64,000 nt of DNA from Ancylobacter koreensis (GCF_023016525.1 NZ_JALKCG010000001.1:434001-498000), one strand, 5' to 3'; positions 1-9,510 are shown, counted from the first letter of the stretch. The notes: a model not told the origin generated them from the sequence alone. Numbers and translations: made by a program.

Positions 1-882
1 GGCGTCGACACCGCCGGTCAGCACCTTGCCGGAAGACGGCACCACCGTGTTGTAGGCGCGGCCGAGGCGGGTGATCGAATCAAGCAGGATGACGACGTCG
101 CGCTTGTGCTCGACGAGGCGCTTGGCCTTCTCGATGACCATCTCGGCGACCTGCACGTGGCGCTGGGCCGGCTCGTCGAAGGTGGAGGACACCACCTCAC
201 CCTTCACCGAGCGCTGCATGTCGGTGACTTCCTCCGGCCGCTCGTCGATGAGCAGCACGATGAGATAGCACTCGGGATGGTTGGTGGTGATGGACTGCGC
301 GATGTTCTGCAGCAGCACCGTCTTGCCGGTGCGCGGCGGCGCGACGATGAGGCCGCGCTGGCCCTTGCCGATCGGCGCCACGATGTCGATGACGCGGGCG
401 GAAAAATCCTTGCGCGTCGGGTCTTCGATTTCGAGCTTCAGCCGCTCATCGGGATAGAGCGGCGTCAGGTTGTCGAAGTTGATCTTGTGCCGGATCTTGT
501 CCGGGTCCTCGAAATTGATCGTGTTGACCTTGAGCAGCGCGAAGTAGCGTTCGCCATCCTTCGGGCTGCGGATCTGGCCTTCCACCGTGTCGCCCGTCCG
601 CAGGCCGAAGCGGCGGATCTGGCTGGGCGACACATAGATGTCGTCGGGACCGGGCAGGTAGTTGGCATCCGGCGAGCGCAGGAAGCCGAAACCGTCGGAG
701 AGGATCTCGACCACGCCCTCGCCGATGATGTCGGTGTCCTTGGCGGCGAGCTGCTTGAGAATGGCGAACATCAGCTCCTGCTTGCGCAGCGTGCTGGCGT
801 TCTCGACCTCAAGTTCCTCCGCGAACACGAGAAGTTCGGCGGGATTCTTGGACTTGAGGTCCTGGAGCTTCATTTCCCCCAT
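1..882 (-). CDS. rho: Transcription termination factor Rho (3' part beyond window)
   Basis: Rho is the hexameric RNA-dependent ATPase/helicase that terminates transcription. The first 294 codons are visible; the family is about 420 residues, so the C-terminal third (Q- and R-loops, helicase motor end) lies left of base 1. The N-terminal helical region ([19 protein letters not shown]) is followed by the OB-fold RNA-binding domain ([20 protein letters not shown]). Near residue 180 is the Walker A APPRTGKT, and near residue 262 the Walker [15 protein letters not shown]. Two in-frame ATGs exist, at 882 (MGEMKLQ) and 873 (MKLQ); MKLQDLK is the usual alphaproteobacterial start, so 873 is equally possible. 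It lies downstream of hemE-hemJ on the same strand after a 242-bp gap that probably carries its own leader. Confidence 0.95.
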   Translation of the reverse strand, partial: MGEMKLQDLKSKNPAELLVFAEELEVENASTLRKQELMFAILKQLAAKDTDIIGEGVVEILSDGFGFLRSPDANYLPGPDDIYVSPSQIRRFGLRTGDTVEGQIRSPKDGERYFALLKVNTINFEDPDKIRHKINFDNLTPLYPDERLKLEIEDPTRKDFSARVIDIVAPIGKGQRGLIVAPPRTGKTVLLQNIAQSITTNHPECYLIVLLIDERPEEVTDMQRSVKGEVVSSTFDEPAQRHVQVAEMVIEKAKRLVEHKRDVVILLDSITRLGRAYNTVVPSSGKVLTGGVDA

Positions 883-1124
883 GGGAAAGGGCCTCGAATA
901 GGAATTGGAGTGACCCGGCCAAGCCAATGAACCTGCCGGGACTGGATAAGGTGGGAAGCGCTGGTCTGCGGACCCGGCCGAAAGGATCGGTCGTTCGTCC
1001 GGCACACCGGGCGGCACCGGGGAGATGCCTGCCAAAGCGGAGCGTCAGCCAGCTTCGTGGAGTAGGCGCACCATAGGCAAAGCCACGATTCGGCGCAAGC
1101 CTGCCTAAGACAGCTTAAACACCC

Positions 1125-1550
1125 TCAAAACGGCTTAACGATGACCATGACGACGATGCCGATCATCAGCAGCGTCGGCACCTCGTTGGCGATCCGGTAG
1201 AAACGCGCCGGCCGGACGTTGCGGTCGGCCGCGAAGTCCTTCACCCAGGCCGACAGCGCGCCATGGAAGCCGCTCAGCAGCAGCACGAGCGCCAGTTTCA
1301 CGTGGAACCAGGGCGCGGCATACCAGCTGCCCTGCCAGGCGAGCCACAGGCCCGCCAGCCAGGTCACAGCCATCGCCGGGTTGATGATCGCCTTCAAAAG
1401 GCGCCGTTCCATCACCTTGAAGGTCTCGGACTGGCGCGTGCCGGGCGGTGCGTCGCAGTGATAGACCATCAGGCGCGGCAGATAGAGCATGCCCGCCATC
1501 CACGAGATGACGGCGATGACGTGCAGCGCCTTGATCCAGTCATAGAGCAT
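1125..1550 (-). CDS. hemJ: Protoporphyrinogen IX oxidase HemJ (CopD/UPF0093 family)
   Basis: This is a 141-residue membrane protein that oxidises protoporphyrinogen IX to protoporphyrin IX, the penultimate haem step, in bacteria lacking HemG or HemY. It has about four hydrophobic helices. The first (KALHVIAVISWMAGMLYLPRL) holds the conserved early His and Arg of the family, and the C-terminus ends VIVKPF. I chose the ATG at 1550 (MLYDWIKALHV) rather than an upstream in-frame ATG at 1589, because that one would run into hemE and add 13 residues not typical of the family. It starts 16 bp after the hemE stop, so the two are almost certainly co-transcribed, in keeping with a shared haem role. Confidence 0.92.
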   Translation of the reverse strand: MLYDWIKALHVIAVISWMAGMLYLPRLMVYHCDAPPGTRQSETFKVMERRLLKAIINPAMAVTWLAGLWLAWQGSWYAAPWFHVKLALVLLLSGFHGALSAWVKDFAADRNVRPARFYRIANEVPTLLMIGIVVMVIVKPF

Positions 1551-1566
1551 CGAAATTCCGCCCCGC

Positions 1567-2622
1567 TCACGAGCCCCGCACCCGTGCAATCATCCGCTCG
1601 ACATGGGAAATCGGCGTCTCCGGCCGGATGCCATGGCCGAGATTGAAGATATGCGATGCGCCGCGAAAATCCTCCACGATGGAATCCACCGCCGCATCGA
1701 GCGCCGCGCCACCGGCGATCAGGGTGAGCGGGTCGAGATTGCCCTGCAAGGCACATTTCGCCCCTAGCGCGTAGCGCGTCGCCCGCCGTTCCGCCGTCCA
1801 GTCCAGCCCGACGCCGTTGACCCCGGTCGCCGCCACCAGCTCGGTGAGGCCGGACAGCGTCGCTCCCTTCGGGAAGGCGATGATGCGGGCGCCCGGCACC
1901 TGCGCCCGCACCCCGGCGACGATGCGGGCGATGGGCGCGATGCTCCAGCGCCTGAAGGCTTCCGGGTCGAGCACGCCGGCCCAGCTGTCGAAAATCTGCA
2001 CCGCATCCGCCCCGGCGCGGAACTGGCCGACGAGATAGCCTATGGACGCCTCGACGATGCGGTCGATCAGCGCGCCGAAGAAGGCGGGATCGCGCAGCGA
2101 GGCGAGACGGGCCGGCGCCTGATCCGGCGTGCCACGCCCGGCGATCATATAGGTGGCGATGGTCCACGGCGCGCCGCAGAAGCCCAGAAGAGCCGTCTCC
2201 TCCGGCAGCTCGGCACGGATGCGCGTCACCGCCTCGAACACGCGGTCGATCTTCGAGGCATCGAGACCCTCGCGCAGCCCGGCAAGCTCATCGCCGTTCG
2301 TCACCGGACGCAGACGCGGCCCTTCGCCCGCTTCGAAGGTCAGCGGCACGCCCAGCGCATGGGGCACGACAAGAATGTCGGAGAACAGGATCGCCGCGTC
2401 GAAGCCGAAGCGGCGGATCGGCTGCAGCGTCACCTCCACCGTATAGTCGGGCGTGTAGCACAGGGTCAGGAAGTCTCCCGCCTTCTCGCGCACGGCGCGG
2501 TATTCCGGGAGATAACGCCCGGCCTGGCGCATCATCCAGATCGGCGTGCGTTTCGGCACATGCCCATCGAGCGCCTGCAGCACGATCGGCAGGCTTGCTG
2601 CCTTATCCCCCGGCCCATTCAT
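1567..2622 (-). CDS. hemE: Uroporphyrinogen decarboxylase
   Basis: HemE removes four carboxyls from uroporphyrinogen III to give coproporphyrinogen III in cytosolic haem synthesis. The product is 351 residues, the normal size. The signature [11 protein letters not shown] near residue 32 and the second signature [13 protein letters not shown] near residue 147 are both intact, as is the catalytic Asp in [12 protein letters not shown]. The start ATG at 2622 is preceded by AAAGAAG. It is the first gene of hemE-hemJ-(rho). The gene next to it on the other side of the gap is the PDRP gene, the same neighbourhood as the Caulobacter replication origin. Confidence 0.97.
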   Translation of the reverse strand: MNGPGDKAASLPIVLQALDGHVPKRTPIWMMRQAGRYLPEYRAVREKAGDFLTLCYTPDYTVEVTLQPIRRFGFDAAILFSDILVVPHALGVPLTFEAGEGPRLRPVTNGDELAGLREGLDASKIDRVFEAVTRIRAELPEETALLGFCGAPWTIATYMIAGRGTPDQAPARLASLRDPAFFGALIDRIVEASIGYLVGQFRAGADAVQIFDSWAGVLDPEAFRRWSIAPIARIVAGVRAQVPGARIIAFPKGATLSGLTELVAATGVNGVGLDWTAERRATRYALGAKCALQGNLDPLTLIAGGAALDAAVDSIVEDFRGASHIFNLGHGIRPETPISHVERMIARVRGS

Positions 2623-2924
2623 ACTTCTTTAATCTCTTTTGAAGGAGAGTCGTCTTTGTTTAGGCAAGGGCATTAGACGGGTTCCTCGCCCATCACAACC
2701 TGCCCCCAGGCAAGCCGCCGTGACGACGTTTGCGCGTTTGGCACAAGCCCTTGCCCATCAGTGGCTTGGGCGGGGCCGAGGCATTTATCCACGCTGTTCG
2801 GAAATGCCGCCTTGATTCGAATCACAGGCCGAGCCCTGTGGAGGACGCCGCCCGGTTTCAACAGGCGCCTCTTGCGAACGCCGGAATGGCGTGTCTTGTT
2901 CCACCCCTATGCACAGGCCTGTGG
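2623..2924. other. Candidate chromosomal replication origin (oriC) between hemE and the PDRP gene
   Basis: This 302-bp gap separates divergent hemE and the PDRP (DUF299) gene, the arrangement that holds oriC in Caulobacter (hemE-RP001). DnaA-box-like 9-mers seen are TTATCCACG at 2785-2793 (one mismatch to TTATCCACA), CTATGCACA at 2907-2915 (one mismatch to TTATNCACA) and TCATCCACA on the minus strand at 2920-2928 (one mismatch, touching the PDRP start). A weaker one lies on the minus strand at 2837-2845. Two abutting CcrM-type GANTC sites form GATTCGAATC at 2814-2823, and a third is at 2647-2651. The stretch near hemE (2621-2645) is AT-rich compared with its surroundings. The position is known from other species; the function here is inferred. 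Confidence 0.55.
2629..2643. promoter_or_regulatory. Possible CtrA-like site (TTAA-N7-TGAA)
   Basis: TTAA, seven bases, then TGAA lies just upstream of hemE. It differs by one base from the CtrA consensus TTAA-N7-TTAA. CtrA sites overlap the hemE promoter in the Caulobacter origin. A single near-match in an AT-rich ribosome-binding region is weak evidence. Confidence 0.25.
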
Positions 2925-3791
2925 ATGACCGGCGTGACTGACGCTTCCCGCCCGGCGGAGAGCTACTACCACCTCCATCTCGTCTCGGATTCCACCGGCG
3001 AGACGCTGATGAGCGTCGGCCGTGCGGCGGCGGCGCAGTACAATCTCAAGCCCATCGAGCACATCTATCCGCTGGTGCGCGCGCACAAGCAGCTCGACAA
3101 GGTCATCCAGGCCATCGAGGAATATCCCGGCATCGTGCTCTATACGCTGACCGACCGCGAACTGCGCAACCGGTTGAAGACCTATTGCCGCGACAACAGC
3201 ATCCCCGTGCTCTCCGTGCTGGCGCCGGTGGTGCAGCTCTTTCAGGCCTATCTCGGCGGTGCGCCGGAGCCGCGCGTCGGCGGCCAGCACCAGCTCGACG
3301 GCGAGTATTTCCGCCGCATCGACGCGATGAACTTCACCGTCATGCACGATGACGGCCAGCATGTGGACGGGCTGGAGGCGGCAGACGTGGTGCTGCTCGG
3401 CATCTCGCGCTCCTCCAAGACCCCGACCAGCATTTATCTCGCCAATCGCGGCATCAAGACCGCGAACATTCCGCTGGTGCCCGGCCTGCCGGTGCCGCCG
3501 GGCCTCTCCGAGCTCAAGCGCCCGCTGGTCGTCGGTCTGCTCGCCAGCGCCGACCGTGTGGTGGAGATCCGCCGCAACCGGCTGCTGGGCCTCAACGCCG
3601 CCCAGCCGGCGGACGCCTATACGGACCGCGAGCGGGTGGCGGAGGAGATCGCCTTTTCCCGCCGGCTCTGCGCCCGCCATGGCTGGCCGATGATCGACGT
3701 CACCCGCCGCTCCATCGAGGAGACCGCGGCGGCCATCATCGGGCTTTTGCAGGAACATCGTCGCAAACTGGCCGAGCAGGCGCATGGTTGA
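2925..3791 (+). CDS. Pyruvate, phosphate dikinase regulatory protein (PDRP, DUF299)
   Basis: PDRP-family proteins are bifunctional kinase/pyrophosphorylases. They inactivate pyruvate phosphate dikinase or PEP synthetase by ADP-dependent phosphorylation and reactivate it with phosphate. The 288-residue product has the conserved opening HLHLVSDSTGETL and the P-loop-like GISRSSKTPTS near residue 155. The conserved YCRDNSIPVL and the C-terminal VTRRSIEETAA segments are also present. The open frame extends 65 codons upstream, but that segment lies in the origin-like gap and has no family similarity, so I start at the ATG at 2925, one residue layer before the conserved domain. The stop overlaps the start of maf. 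Confidence 0.9.
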   Translation: MTGVTDASRPAESYYHLHLVSDSTGETLMSVGRAAAAQYNLKPIEHIYPLVRAHKQLDKVIQAIEEYPGIVLYTLTDRELRNRLKTYCRDNSIPVLSVLAPVVQLFQAYLGGAPEPRVGGQHQLDGEYFRRIDAMNFTVMHDDGQHVDGLEAADVVLLGISRSSKTPTSIYLANRGIKTANIPLVPGLPVPPGLSELKRPLVVGLLASADRVVEIRRNRLLGLNAAQPADAYTDRERVAEEIAFSRRLCARHGWPMIDVTRRSIEETAAAIIGLLQEHRRKLAEQAHG

Positions 3792-4432
3792 AAAAGCTCG
3801 TGGCTGACAACGCTCGCGAAAACCCGCTCTGGCGCGGCAATGCCCCGCTCGTGCTGGCCTCGAAGAGCGCCGCCCGGCGCGCCCTGCTGGAAGCCGCCCG
3901 CCTGGCCTTCGAGGCGACAGGCGTCGATGTCGGCGAGCGCGCGCTGGAGGCGCAAGCCGTTGCCGCCGGCGCCGATCCGCGCGAGGTCGCCGCTATCCTT
4001 GCACGCGCCAAGGCGCGGACGGGCAGCGCCCTTCATCCCGGTCGGCTGGTAATCGGCGCCGACCAGACGTTGGCGCTTGGGGACGAGGCCTTCCACAAGC
4101 CGGCCGACCTCGGAGCGGCCCGCGCGCAGCTCACCCGGCTCGCCGGACGGACACACCACCTGCATTCCGCGTTGTGCGTGGCGCGCGACGGTGCCGTGCT
4201 GTTCGAGACGGTGGAGAGTGCGGCGCTCGCGATGCGCCCGCTCGCTGCGCCGGCACTCGACGCCTATCTGGCGGAGGCTGGCGAGGCCGTGCTGTCGAGT
4301 GTCGGCGGCTACCAGCTCGAAGGGCTGGGCATCCATCTGTTCGAGCGTGTCGAGGGCGACCATTCGGTAATCCTCGGCCTGCCGCTGCTGCCGCTTCTCG
4401 CCTTTCTGCGCCGCCAGGGAGTTCTGCTGTGA
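3788..4432 (+). CDS. maf: Maf family nucleotide pyrophosphatase
   Basis: Maf proteins hydrolyse non-canonical or pyrimidine nucleoside triphosphates to monophosphates (house-cleaning). The 214-residue product has the N-terminal signature [15 protein letters not shown] (usual S-x-S-x-R-R pattern), the catalytic [10 protein letters not shown] with the conserved Asp, and the [11 protein letters not shown] segment near residue 177. The start is not ATG: TTG at 3788 overlaps the PDRP stop by four bases, and an in-frame GTG at 3800 is an alternative that would shorten the protein by four residues. It is translationally coupled on both sides: its TGA shares bases with the GTG start of aroE. Confidence 0.93.
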   Translation: MKKLVADNARENPLWRGNAPLVLASKSAARRALLEAARLAFEATGVDVGERALEAQAVAAGADPREVAAILARAKARTGSALHPGRLVIGADQTLALGDEAFHKPADLGAARAQLTRLAGRTHHLHSALCVARDGAVLFETVESAALAMRPLAAPALDAYLAEAGEAVLSSVGGYQLEGLGIHLFERVEGDHSVILGLPLLPLLAFLRRQGVLL

Positions 4433-5274
4433 CACGCCATGCCGCCGTGATCGGCCATCCCGTCGCCCATTCGCGCTCGCCGCTGATCCATGGCTACTGG
4501 CTGAAGCAGCACGGCATCGACGGCGAATACGGACTGCGCGACGTGGCGCCCGACGCCATCGAGGACTTTCTGGCCGATTTCCCCGCCGCCGGCCTCGTCG
4601 GTGCCAATGTCACCGTGCCGCACAAGGAAGCCGCCTTCCGTGCCGCCGCCTCTCGCGATCCCGTGGCGCAGGCGCTGGGGGCGGTCAACACGCTCTGGCT
4701 GGAAGACGGCCGGCTGCACGGCGCCAATACCGACGTTTACGGCTTCCTCGCCAATCTCGATGCGGCCGAGCCGGACTGGGCGCGGGCGCTGGGCGAGGCA
4801 GTGGTGCTCGGCGCCGGTGGCGCCGCGCGTGCCATCGTCTACGGGCTGATCAGCCGCGGCATCGACCGTGTGGTGGTGGCGAACCGCACCCGCGCGCGCG
4901 CCGAGGCGCTGCGCCACCAGTTCGGGCCTGCCGTGCTGCCGGTGGACTGGCGCGACCTCGCCGGTCGGCTCAATGGCTGCCGGCTGCTCGTCAACACCAC
5001 ATCGCTCGGCATGAAGGGCCAGCCGCCGCTCGACATCGACCTTGCCGCCCTCTCCCCGGACGCGCTGGTGACCGACATCGTCTATGTGCCGCTGGAGACG
5101 CCGCTGCTGAAGGCGGCGAAGGCGCGCGGCCTCGCCACCGTGGACGGGCTCGGCATGCTGCTGCATCAGGCGGTGCCGGGCTTCGAGCGCTGGTTCGGCG
5201 TGCGCCCGCAGGTGACGCCGGAGCTGCGGGCGCTGGCGCTCGCCGATCTCGCCGCCAAGGGGCAGCTGACGTGA
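4429..5274 (+). CDS. aroE: Shikimate dehydrogenase (NADP+)
   Basis: AroE reduces 3-dehydroshikimate to shikimate in aromatic amino acid synthesis. It has 281 residues, the usual size. The shikimate-binding SRSPLIH (residues 15-21) is intact, as are catalytic Lys66 in NVTVPHKEA and Asp102 in ANTDVYGF. The NADP-binding GAGGAARA is near residue 128, followed by the NRT(R) motif typical of NADP specificity. GTG at 4429 is the start (GTGA overlap with the maf stop); the longer open frame upstream is an artefact inside maf. Its own stop overlaps the coaE start by the same GTGA arrangement. Confidence 0.96.
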   Translation: MTRHAAVIGHPVAHSRSPLIHGYWLKQHGIDGEYGLRDVAPDAIEDFLADFPAAGLVGANVTVPHKEAAFRAAASRDPVAQALGAVNTLWLEDGRLHGANTDVYGFLANLDAAEPDWARALGEAVVLGAGGAARAIVYGLISRGIDRVVVANRTRARAEALRHQFGPAVLPVDWRDLAGRLNGCRLLVNTTSLGMKGQPPLDIDLAALSPDALVTDIVYVPLETPLLKAAKARGLATVDGLGMLLHQAVPGFERWFGVRPQVTPELRALALADLAAKGQLT

Positions 5275-5897
5275 CGCCTCCCCGCCCCTTCCGGCTCGGC
5301 CTCACCGGCTCCATCGGCATGGGCAAGTCGACCACCGCCGCGATCTTCCGCGAATTCGGCGTGCCGGTGCACGATGCGGACGCGGCCGTGCACGCACTCT
5401 ATGGCGCGGAGGGCGTTGCGTCGGTGGAAGCTGCTTTTCCCGGTGTGGCGGATGGCGGGCGGATCGACCGCGCGCGCCTTTCCGCACGCGTGCTCGGCGA
5501 TGACGCCGCGATGAAGCGGCTGGAGGCCATCGTGCACCCGCTGGTGCGCGCCCGCGAGCAGGATTTCCTTGCCCGCGCGGCGGAGGCGGGCGAGGACATC
5601 GCCGTGCTCGACATACCGCTGCTGTTCGAGAACGGCCCGCAAGGCCGCGTCGACGCGGTGCTCGTCGTCACCGCGCCGGAAGCTGTGCAGCGCGCGCGCG
5701 TTCTGGCCCGACCGGGCATGACGGAGGAGAAATTCGCGGCGATTCTCTCCCGGCAGGTGCCCGATTCGGAAAAGCGCCGGCGCGCCGACTATGTGATCGA
5801 CACCGGCCACGGGCTCGACCATGCCCGTGCCGAAGTGGCGGCTCTGCTTGCCGGGTTGCGCGACAGGATCGAAGACAGGGGGAAGCCGGATGCGTGA
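5271..5897 (+). CDS. coaE: Dephospho-CoA kinase
   Basis: CoaE phosphorylates the 3'-OH of dephospho-CoA, the last step of CoA synthesis; coaA for the first step lies at 17462. The 208-residue product has the P-loop GSIGMGKST at residues 13-21, the conserved DADAAVH (Asp of the dephospho-CoA site), VLDIPLLFE near residue 115 and the lid-region arginines ([12 protein letters not shown]). The GTG start overlaps the aroE stop by four bases and the coding end overlaps dnaQ by eight, so translation of the maf-aroE-coaE-dnaQ run is probably coupled. Confidence 0.96.
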   Translation: MTPPRPFRLGLTGSIGMGKSTTAAIFREFGVPVHDADAAVHALYGAEGVASVEAAFPGVADGGRIDRARLSARVLGDDAAMKRLEAIVHPLVRAREQDFLARAAEAGEDIAVLDIPLLFENGPQGRVDAVLVVTAPEAVQRARVLARPGMTEEKFAAILSRQVPDSEKRRRADYVIDTGHGLDHARAEVAALLAGLRDRIEDRGKPDA

Positions 5898-6588
5898 GAT
5901 CGTTCTCGATACCGAGACCACGGGCCTCAACCCGCTGACCGGCGACCGGCTGGTCGAGATCGGATGCGTCGAGATCCTCAACCGCATCCCGACGGGTCAG
6001 GTCTACCACGTGTACCTGAACCCCGAGCGCGACATGCCGGTCGAGGCGTTCAACGTGCACGGCCTGTCCGCGGAATTCCTCGCCGACAAGCCGCTCTTCG
6101 CCCATGTGGTGGAGGATTTCCTCGCCTTTATCGGCGGCGATCCGCTGGTGATCCACAACGCGGCCTTCGATATCGGCTTCATCAATGCCGAGCTCGCCCG
6201 GGTTGCGCGTCCGGCGCTGACCTTCGACCGTGTGATCGATACGCTCTCGCTCGCCCGCCGGCGTCATCCGGGTGCGTCGAATCGTCTCGACGACCTGATG
6301 GCGCGCTACGGCATCGACAGCTCGCGCCGCACCAAGCACGGCGCGCTGCTGGATTCGGAGCTGCTGGCGGAGGTCTATGCCGAGCTGTGCGGCGGCAAGC
6401 AGACGGCGCTGAGCCTGACCGTCGCGGAAACCGCCGGGGCGATTGCCGCCGGCGGCGTCGCGGTGCCGCTTAGGCGTCCGCGCCCGCTGGCCCCGCGCGT
6501 CAGCGCGGAGGAGGCCGCCGCGCACGCGGCCTTCATCGCCACGCTGGGTGAAAACGCCATCTGGAAAGATTACGCGGCCGGAAGCTGA
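5890..6588 (+). CDS. dnaQ: DNA polymerase III epsilon subunit (3'-5' proofreading exonuclease)
   Basis: DnaQ is the proofreading subunit of the replicative polymerase core. It has 232 residues. Exo I is DTETTGLN with metal ligands Asp7 and Glu9. Exo II is in the [15 protein letters not shown] segment, and Exo III-epsilon is [14 protein letters not shown] with the conserved His and Asp. The C-terminal tail is Pro/Arg/Ala-rich, as expected for the alpha-subunit tether. ATG 5890 is chosen because the DTETTG motif must be near the N-terminus; the open frame upstream lies in coaE. It is the last gene of the origin-proximal run. Confidence 0.96.
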   Translation: MREIVLDTETTGLNPLTGDRLVEIGCVEILNRIPTGQVYHVYLNPERDMPVEAFNVHGLSAEFLADKPLFAHVVEDFLAFIGGDPLVIHNAAFDIGFINAELARVARPALTFDRVIDTLSLARRRHPGASNRLDDLMARYGIDSSRRTKHGALLDSELLAEVYAELCGGKQTALSLTVAETAGAIAAGGVAVPLRRPRPLAPRVSAEEAAAHAAFIATLGENAIWKDYAAGS

Positions 6589-6644
6589 GGCTGCCGGCCG
6601 CGTCGGAATGCTTCGGTGTCGAAAGCGCCTTGGCGGCGCGCCGC

Positions 6645-7109
6645 TCAGGACGCGAGCACGCCGCTCGGCGCGGTCTGCGCCATGCGCTGGCGGTAGAGGC
6701 TCACGAAGTCCACCGGGTCGATCAGCAGCGGCGGGAAGCCACCGTTGCGCACGGTGTCGGAGACGATCTGCCGCGCGAAGGGGAACAGCATGCGCGGGCA
6801 TTCGATCAGGATGAAGGGGTGGATGGTCTCCTGCGCCACGTTCTGGGCGCGGAAGATGCCGGCATAGGCCAGTTCGAGGGCGAACAGGGTCTTGTTGCCG
6901 AGCTCGGCCTTGGCCTCGATCTTCAGCTCGACCTCGTACTCGCTGCCCTCGCGCACCGGGCGGGCATTGACGTTGATCTGGATGCCGATCTGCGGCTGGC
7001 CCTTGACCACCAGCGATTCCGGTGCGCCCGGATTCTCGAAGGACAGGTCCTTGGTGTACTGCGTCAGCACCTGCAGCGTCGGCAGCGTGGCGTTCTCGGT
7101 CTCGGCCAT
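6645..7109 (-). CDS. secB: Protein-export chaperone SecB
   Basis: SecB is the cytosolic tetrameric chaperone that keeps pre-proteins unfolded and delivers them to SecA. The 154-residue product shows the family segments [17 protein letters not shown], the acidic SecA-contact strand [13 protein letters not shown] and [18 protein letters not shown] with the conserved CPRxLFPFAR. It is convergent with dnaQ and divergent from the Tim44-like gene, as usual in Hyphomicrobiales. An FxsA gene often found between secB and the Tim44-like gene is not seen here. Confidence 0.97.
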   Translation of the reverse strand: MAETENATLPTLQVLTQYTKDLSFENPGAPESLVVKGQPQIGIQINVNARPVREGSEYEVELKIEAKAELGNKTLFALELAYAGIFRAQNVAQETIHPFILIECPRMLFPFARQIVSDTVRNGGFPPLLIDPVDFVSLYRQRMAQTAPSGVLAS

Positions 7110-7500
7110 TGAAATCTCCGTGGGGTCCGCCGGCCGGGCCCGTCGGGCGCCGGCATGGGGTGCCGCTGGGTCGGTCAGCCGCCTCAGACGGTCTTTGGCA
7201 TTCGGGCGGGTGTCGCTAACACGGTTGATCGCCGCTCACAAGCGGAGCGCCCGGCGCGCCGCCGGGTTGGCGCTGCGCCGTCGCTTGCTCTACTGTTCAC
7301 CTACGGTGATCGGCCGAACGCCGCCGGACGTGATGACCCTGCGTCATGGAACGGGGTGGCGAAATCGGCCGGACGTCGTAAATAGGTCATGCGGGGTGCG
7401 GGGCCGGGCCGTCTTGGAACGGGCGGCGCGCGCACCACATGTCAGTCAACGAAGCACCGGATGACGGTTCCGGCGGCGGTACAGAACGGCGAAGTGCGAC
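7110..7500. other. 391-bp gap between divergent secB and the Tim44-like gene
   Basis: No gene with recognisable features is seen. Short open frames in several phases cross it but have no family motifs. It should hold the divergent promoters for secB and the Tim44-like operon. I could not pick out confident -35/-10 pairs. Confidence 0.5.
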
Positions 7501-8238
7501 GTGTTCGATATCTATACGATCATCTTCCTGGCCCTCGCCGTGTTCATCTTCATACGGCTGCGCAGCGTGCTGGGACAAAGGACGGGGCGGGAGCGGCCGC
7601 CCTACGATCCCTATTCGCGCCGTGACGCCGCCAAGGCGCCGGCCGGCGCCTCCGACAAGGTGGTGAATTTCCCCGGCACCGCCGAAAAGCCGGCGCTTCC
7701 CGAGCCGGTCGAGCCGGTGGAACCCGCTGCCGAGAGCGACGAGCCCGCGCCCGCGCGCTGGGCCGGCGTCGCCGAGGTGGGCTCGGCGGTCGCCAACGGG
7801 CTCGACGCCATCGCGGCGCAGGAGCGCGGCTTCGACGCCAGGCACTTCCTCACCGGCGCCCGCGCCGCCTATGAGATGATCGTCGTCGCCTTCGCCAATG
7901 GCGATCGCGCCAGCCTGCGCGACCTGCTGGCCCGGGACGTGTTCGACGGCTTCGCGGCCGCCATCGGCGAGCGTGAGCAGCGCGGCGAGACGATGACGAC
8001 GCAGTTCGTCGGCATCGAGAAGGCGGAGATCGTCGAGGCCGGCGCCAAGGGCCGCTCTGCCCAGATCACCGTGCGCTTCCACTCGCAGCTCATCTCGGTG
8101 ACGCGCGACCGCGCCGGCCGGGTGATCGACGGCGATGCCGAGCAGGTAGCCGACGTCACCGATGTGTGGACCTTCTCCCGCGAACTCGGCGCCCGCGACC
8201 CGAACTGGAAGCTGGTCGCCACCGAAGCGGCTTCGTGA
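7501..8238 (+). CDS. Tim44/TimA-domain membrane-anchored protein
   Basis: The 245-residue protein has one N-terminal transmembrane helix (residues 2-19), a Pro/Glu-rich linker (about 45-85), and a C-terminal Tim44-like domain from about residue 105. That domain includes GARAAYEMIVVAFANGDR and RDLLARDVFDGFAAAI, and ends with DVWTFSRELGARDPNWKLV. The domain is shared with mitochondrial Tim44 and bacterial TimA; the bacterial role is not firmly established, but an inner-membrane function near secretion is likely given secB next door. The start is GTG at 7501, immediately followed by the membrane helix. It is 12 bp upstream of mltA and co-directional. Confidence 0.88.
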   Translation: MFDIYTIIFLALAVFIFIRLRSVLGQRTGRERPPYDPYSRRDAAKAPAGASDKVVNFPGTAEKPALPEPVEPVEPAAESDEPAPARWAGVAEVGSAVANGLDAIAAQERGFDARHFLTGARAAYEMIVVAFANGDRASLRDLLARDVFDGFAAAIGEREQRGETMTTQFVGIEKAEIVEAGAKGRSAQITVRFHSQLISVTRDRAGRVIDGDAEQVADVTDVWTFSRELGARDPNWKLVATEAAS

Positions 8239-8250
8239 GAAGATGACGGG

Positions 8251-9510
8251 GTGCGCGCTCCCCTCGTCATCCTCGCCTGTGCCGGTCTGCTGACCGGAAC
8301 GCCCGGCCTTGCCGCGGCGGCCTCCGGGGCTTCCGCCGCGGCGGCGCTTTTCCCACAGGCGTCGCTCGAGCCCGTGAGCTTCGACGCCCTGCCGGGCTGG
8401 GCGGGCGACGACCATGCCAAGGCATTGGCGGTCTTCCGCAAAAGCTGCACGCGCATCCTCGCCCGGCCCGATCTCGTCGCCCCGCCCCGCCCGGTCTTCA
8501 CGGCGCTGCGCGGCGTCTGCTCCCGCGCCGGGCATCTACCGGCGAAGCCCTCCGAACGGCAGGCCCGCGCCTTCTTCGAGAAGGAGTTCCGGCCTTTCCG
8601 CATCGCCGCGCTCGATCAGCCGACCGGTTTCCTCACCGGCTATTACGAGCCGGAGGTGGAGGGCGCCCGCACGCCCTCGGCGGAGTTCGCCACCCCGCTC
8701 TATGCTCGCCCATCCGATCTGATCGTCGAGGCGCCGCCAAAGGACGGGCCGCCCGCCAATAAGGGGCAGGCCTTCCGCAAGGTCGACGGCACGCTGGTGC
8801 CCTATTTCGACCGTGCCGCCATTGAGGACGGCGCGTTGGCCGGCAAGGGGCTGGAGGTGGCCTGGATCCGCGATCCCGCCGATGCCTTCTTCGCCCACAT
8901 ACAGGGCTCGGTTCGGGTTCGCCTGCCGGACGGCGAGGTGCTGCGCCTCAACTATGACGGCCATAACGGCCAGCCCTACACGCCGGTGGGGCGCCTGCTG
9001 ATCGAACGCGGGCTGGTGCCGCGCGAGAAGATGTCGATGGACGCCATCCGCGCCTATATCGGGGCCCATCCCGACGAGGGGCGCGAGCTGATGCGGCAGA
9101 ACCGCTCCTATGTGTTCTTTCGCGTCGCCCATGAGCTGAAGGGCGACGACGGCGCGGTGGGCGCGCAGGGCCTGCCGGTGACGGCGGGCCGCACCATCGC
9201 CGTCGACAAGGCGATCCATGTCTATGGCACGCCCTTCTTCATCGATGCCGCGCTGCCGACCGGCCCCGGCGGGGCGGTCGAGCCGTTCGAGCGGCTGATG
9301 ATCGCGCAGGACACCGGCTCGGCCATCATCGGCCCGGCGCGCGCCGACATCTTCTTCGGCGCGGGGGCCGAAGCGGGCGCCATTGCCGGGCGCATCCAGA
9401 ATCCCGGCGACTTCTTCGTCCTGCTGCCGCGCGCGCTCGATCCCTCGCGCCGGCACGTGCCGCCGCCCCCCGCGCGGCCGCCGCTGCCCGCTGCCGTGGC
9501 GACTCCATGA
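8251..9510 (+). CDS. mltA: Membrane-bound lytic murein transglycosylase A
   Basis: MltA cleaves peptidoglycan glycan strands non-hydrolytically, leaving 1,6-anhydromuramic ends. The 419-residue product has a signal peptide (residues 1-24, ending GLAAAAS) without a clear lipobox Cys, so it may be periplasmic rather than a lipoprotein. The MltA domain contains FLTGYYEPEVEGAR and the C-terminal 3D domain contains AQDTGSAIIGPARADIFFG, with Asp354 and Asp366 as the likely catalytic/structural aspartates. The start is GTG. The stop overlaps the smr start by four bases (ATGA). Confidence 0.93.
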   Translation: MRAPLVILACAGLLTGTPGLAAAASGASAAAALFPQASLEPVSFDALPGWAGDDHAKALAVFRKSCTRILARPDLVAPPRPVFTALRGVCSRAGHLPAKPSERQARAFFEKEFRPFRIAALDQPTGFLTGYYEPEVEGARTPSAEFATPLYARPSDLIVEAPPKDGPPANKGQAFRKVDGTLVPYFDRAAIEDGALAGKGLEVAWIRDPADAFFAHIQGSVRVRLPDGEVLRLNYDGHNGQPYTPVGRLLIERGLVPREKMSMDAIRAYIGAHPDEGRELMRQNRSYVFFRVAHELKGDDGAVGAQGLPVTAGRTIAVDKAIHVYGTPFFIDAALPTGPGGAVEPFERLMIAQDTGSAIIGPARADIFFGAGAEAGAIAGRIQNPGDFFVLLPRALDPSRRHVPPPPARPPLPAAVATP

